A stretch of 64,000 bases of DNA from Oscillatoria nigro-viridis PCC 7112 (GTDB lineage Bacteria > Cyanobacteriota > Cyanobacteriia > Cyanobacteriales > Microcoleaceae): contig NC_019729.1 in assembly GCF_000317475.1 (NCBI RefSeq), positions 1,750,501 through 1,814,500 of the forward strand, written 5' to 3'. Positions 61,106 through 64,000 of this stretch are shown piece after piece (the first letter of the stretch is position 1; every line of letters begins with the position of its first letter). The notes below the pieces were generated by a model, which was given only the letters and a program-made list of their open reading frames with translations, was not told where the DNA came from and ran no database searches. The position numbers and the translations under genes were made by a program.

Positions 61106-64000
61106 CTACTTTTCATCCAAAGCTTCTATCCCCGACCATCCTTCTGGCACTCCATACATTCGATTCTTCAGAGAGCGCTGACAGTAAATTGCTGCTAACT
61201 TATCTTGAGGATTTATTTCGCAAATATCCTTAAATATTTTTTGCGCTTTACTAAATTTTCGCTCGAAATAAAACTCCAGACCCAGTTTAAATTCAGCAGC
61301 AGTTTCCTGTTTTAGTTCAATGCTTTGTTCTGTTTCTGCATCATAAATTTCAAACACGGACACGGCAGATTTTTTCCCTTTTACTGTGACTCGATCGACA
61401 AATCGGCACATATATTTTTCTCGATCGCCCAAACGCTCTAGAATTGAGTCGCTAACTAGAATGCCCGCCCCGTAAACCTTAGTCAGTCCTTCCAAGCGAG
61501 ACGCGAGATTCACCGCATCAGCAATCACCGTACTTTCCATCCGTTCTTGCTCACCAATCGTACCCAACATTAAACTACCCGCGTGCAAACCGATGCCGAT
61601 CGTAATCGGCGCGTAATTGCTGAGTTGTCGGTGCTGGTTGTAAACCATAACTTGTTTTTGCATTTCCACCGCCGCGCAAACAGCATCATCTGCCGACTCA
61701 GGAAATAGTGCCATAATCGCATCGCCAATATATTTATCGATAAAACCTTGGTGAGCGCGAATTACCGGACTCACTCGGCTGAGGTAGCTGTTGAGAAAAC
61801 TAAAGTTTTCTTGGGGAGTCATCCCTTCTGAGATAGCCGTAAAGGAGCGAATGTCAGAAAATAAAACTGTCATTTCTTTCTGAATTTGATCGCCTAGTCG
61901 GACATCAACAATACTTTCGTGTCCCAAAAATCGCAGAAAGTCGTGGGGGACAAATCTACCGTAAGCTGCATTGACTTTTGCCAGACGGATGTGAGTTTTG
62001 ATTCTGGCTAGCAATTCATTTTTGACAAACGGTTTAGTTAAAAAATCATTGGCTCCTGCATTGAAACCTTGCACTAAGTCAGATACTTGATTTTTGGCAG
62101 TTAGCATCACAATTGGCACTTCTATAGCGGTGAATTTCTCCCGGATTTTCTCGCAAACTTCGTAACCTGTCATCCGCGGCATCATCAGATCTAGCAAGAT
62201 CAAATCGGGCTTGTAGCCTCTGTCTATAAGGGCTAAAGCTTCTCTACCGCTGCTAGCTTTGGCGAGCGCATATTTTTCGAGAAGTAAATTGTTAGCCAAT
62301 ACCTGAATATTCACAGCTTCGTCATCTACAATCAAGATTTTAACCCGACTGTTTTCTTGGCATTCTTTATCATCGCTCAAACTGTTATCATTAAAAGTTG
62401 GTGCAGCAGTTGCATTAGTTATTAACTTGCGATCGTTGGTTCTTGAAACTAAAGACGGCCGAACCGTTGCTGGCAACTGCTTGCGGTCGAGATACTGATT
62501 TTGAGAGATTGGCAAACTAAAGGTAAACTGCGAACCCATACCTACTTTTGAATATACCTGAATTTCGCTGCCGTGCAGCTCGACTAACTTCTTTGTCACG
62601 GCCAAACCTAAACCTGTTCCTCCGTATTCTCTAGAAGTGGAACCATCTGCTTGTTCAAAAGATTTAAAAATTCGTTCTAATTTATCTTCAGCAATGCCAA
62701 TACCAGTATCGGATACCGTAATTTGCAGTTTTGACCTGACAATTAAAGATTGAAGCTGGCTTGTTAATGAACTTTCTTTTTCTGCCAAAGGCGGCGAGTC
62801 CAAGCCGATCGCATTAGCGGAAATTTCTACAGTACCATTGTCGGTAAATTTAATCGCATTTCCGATTAAGTTATAAAGAATTTGTTGCACCCGATTTTCA
62901 TCCGCATCCACGAGGGGAATGTCGGCAGTGACTGAATTAATTAACTGCAAATTTTTTGTACCAATTAGAGGTTGAGAAAGAGTCACCACAATATCGACAA
63001 TTTCTCGGATGCCAACAGGCTTGATTTGCAGTTCAATATTTTTGTGTCTCAGCTTCGAGAAATCGAGAATGTCGTTGATGAGATTGCACAGTCTTCGGCC
63101 GCTAGATGCAATAATTTCCAAGTTGGAAATAGTCGCTTCTGGCAATTGTCCTGTGGCCCCGTCGAGCAATGATTCAGTTAAACCGATAATTCCGTTAAGC
63201 GGGGTGCGGAGTTCGTGAGAAGTGTTGGCTAAAAATTCGTCTTTGAGTTTGTCAAGTCGCTGCAATTGGGCATTTTGCTGCTCTAATTTTGTGAAAGATA
63301 CTTCCAATTGACCCGCCATGCTGTTGAAAGCATTAGCTAATTTTCCGAGTTCGTTAGATGCCGCAATATTTACCCGAGTTTCAAACATTCCGCTACTCAT
63401 TTTAGTAGCGGCAGATGTTAGGGATTCCAAAGGATGTGTAATCGATCGAGCAAAAGCCACTCCCAAACCCACGGCGACGAGGGCGCTGGCGAGGGTAACT
63501 GCACCCATGACGTATAGGAGGTTACGCACGGGAGCGTAAGCTTCGGCTGTAGGTAGCTCTACAACCACCATCCACTGAACCCTCCGCACGATCGCACCCG
63601 TGCCAATAACTTCTTCCCCGCGCAAGCCTCGATAAACGATCGGAGATTGAATCGCCGAAGCTAAAGCTAATTTGGATAACTCTCGCACAAAGGATCGCCC
63701 TCGCAAATCTTGCAGTAAATACGGATTAATCTTGCTTCCGGTTTCTGAAATCAGTACGGATCGGTGATCGAGAACGTAGCTGTATCCAGTTTTTCCAACT
63801 TGCGATCGGGCGGCAATTTGAGTTAAAAAATTGAGACTAACTCTGGCAAATAATACTCCGGCAATTTGATTGTTATTGTCGCGAACAGGCACTGCTAAAT
63901 TAACAACATTAACTGCTGTTTTTAAATCTACATCTACTGGACTAACATAATTTTGACTTTGCCGAAAAGTCTCCCAAAACACAGGTGTTTCTGCTGAAAT
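61106..64000 (-). CDS. Second Cache-HAMP-kinase-receiver-adenylate cyclase hybrid, 5' end outside window
   Basis: The frame is open from the stop at 61106 to the window edge; the GTG at 63982 is internal because the sensor domain runs on (ISAETPVFWETFRQS). Visible order: Cache sensor (IAGVLFARVSLNFLTQIA core), TM, HAMP, HisKA (NTSHELRTPLNGIIG), HATPase_c (LIGNAIKF, DTGIGI, GTGLGLAV), receiver (ILIVDDEA, LILLDLMMPR, FLTKPF) and cyclase (TVLFSDIRSFTAISE, YIGDAIMALFP, TVKGKK). From HisKA on it is highly similar to the neighbour; the sensor differs more. Tandem duplication with sensor divergence implies two inputs to cAMP. Confidence 0.92.
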   Translation of the reverse strand: MSAETPVFWETFRQSQNYVSPVDVDLKTAVNVVNLAVPVRDNNNQIAGVLFARVSLNFLTQIAARSQVGKTGYSYVLDHRSVLISETGSKINPYLLQDLRGRSFVRELSKLALASAIQSPIVYRGLRGEEVIGTGAIVRRVQWMVVVELPTAEAYAPVRNLLYVMGAVTLASALVAVGLGVAFARSITHPLESLTSAATKMSSGMFETRVNIAASNELGKLANAFNSMAGQLEVSFTKLEQQNAQLQRLDKLKDEFLANTSHELRTPLNGIIGLTESLLDGATGQLPEATISNLEIIASSGRRLCNLINDILDFSKLRHKNIELQIKPVGIREIVDIVVTLSQPLIGTKNLQLINSVTADIPLVDADENRVQQILYNLIGNAIKFTDNGTVEISANAIGLDSPPLAEKESSLTSQLQSLIVRSKLQITVSDTGIGIAEDKLERIFKSFEQADGSTSREYGGTGLGLAVTKKLVELHGSEIQVYSKVGMGSQFTFSLPISQNQYLDRKQLPATVRPSLVSRTNDRKLITNATAAPTFNDNSLSDDKECQENSRVKILIVDDEAVNIQVLANNLLLEKYALAKASSGREALALIDRGYKPDLILLDLMMPRMTGYEVCEKIREKFTAIEVPIVMLTAKNQVSDLVQGFNAGANDFLTKPFVKNELLARIKTHIRLAKVNAAYGRFVPHDFLRFLGHESIVDVRLGDQIQKEMTVLFSDIRSFTAISEGMTPQENFSFLNSYLSRVSPVIRAHQGFIDKYIGDAIMALFPESADDAVCAAVEMQKQVMVYNQHRQLSNYAPITIGIGLHAGSLMLGTIGEQERMESTVIADAVNLASRLEGLTKVYGAGILVSDSILERLGDREKYMCRFVDRVTVKGKKSAVSVFEIYDAETEQSIELKQETAAEFKLGLEFYFERKFSKAQKIFKDICEINPQDKLAAIYCQRSLKNRMYGVPEGWSGIEALDEK

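Overview
The window looks like chromosome of a filamentous, non-heterocystous cyanobacterium of the Microcoleus/Oscillatoria/Phormidium type. Support comes from abundant HIP1-like GCGATCGC octamers, CP12, plant-type glycerate kinase, a helical carotenoid protein, a Cph2-type phytochrome, cyanophycin genes, an SLH-OprB porin, Ycf20, and tandem heptamer repeats of the TCTAAAA type. This placement is inference from content; no rRNA or tRNA gene was found.

Layout. 1-3.3 kb: a partial membrane glycosyltransferase with a TnpB (IS605-type) element just upstream. 3.5-7.6 kb: a proline-rich anchored protein, ycf20, glycerate kinase, a small acidic protein and HCP. 8-11 kb: a sensor kinase broken by one amber codon, divergent from a NarL-type regulator. 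11.5-21 kb: an intact GH13 enzyme and a decayed paralogue, flanking a Cph2-like c-di-GMP enzyme, DUF2267, a stand-alone receiver, an MpsC/DUF2294 protein and a BON protein. 22-28.7 kb: a small gene with its own terminator, cphB, cphA2 and a CHASE kinase. 29-33 kb: esterase, DUF2555, coaBC and a HI1419/HI1420-type toxin-antitoxin pair whose toxin is cut by a 91-bp mobile element. 33.5-39.5 kb: Rieske oxygenase, methyltransferase and an FAD/Rieske carotenoid desaturase-like enzyme, possibly an aromatic-carotenoid cluster, then a dimethylformamidase-like protein. 40-44.6 kb: a CHAT protease-like cluster with remnants. 44.6-47.4 kb: a glycosyltransferase and a wrecked second membrane glycosyltransferase. 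48-53 kb: porin, FIST sensor and CP12; the porin leader is homologous to a segment upstream of cp12. 53-64 kb: membrane proteins, twin peptidoglycan-binding proteins and two Cache-kinase-receiver-adenylate cyclase giants.

The strongest theme is small non-autonomous elements and gene decay. At least four MITE-like families can be delimited, several with target duplications: TAA (three copies), a 9-bp duplication (nested inside one TAA copy), an 8-bp duplication (in the toxin gene) and TA (IS630-like). Nonsense or frameshift decay affects the GH13 paralogue, a membrane glycosyltransferase, a CHAT gene and a sensor kinase. The second theme is signalling: three kinases or kinase-cyclases besides the broken one, two response regulators and a phytochrome.
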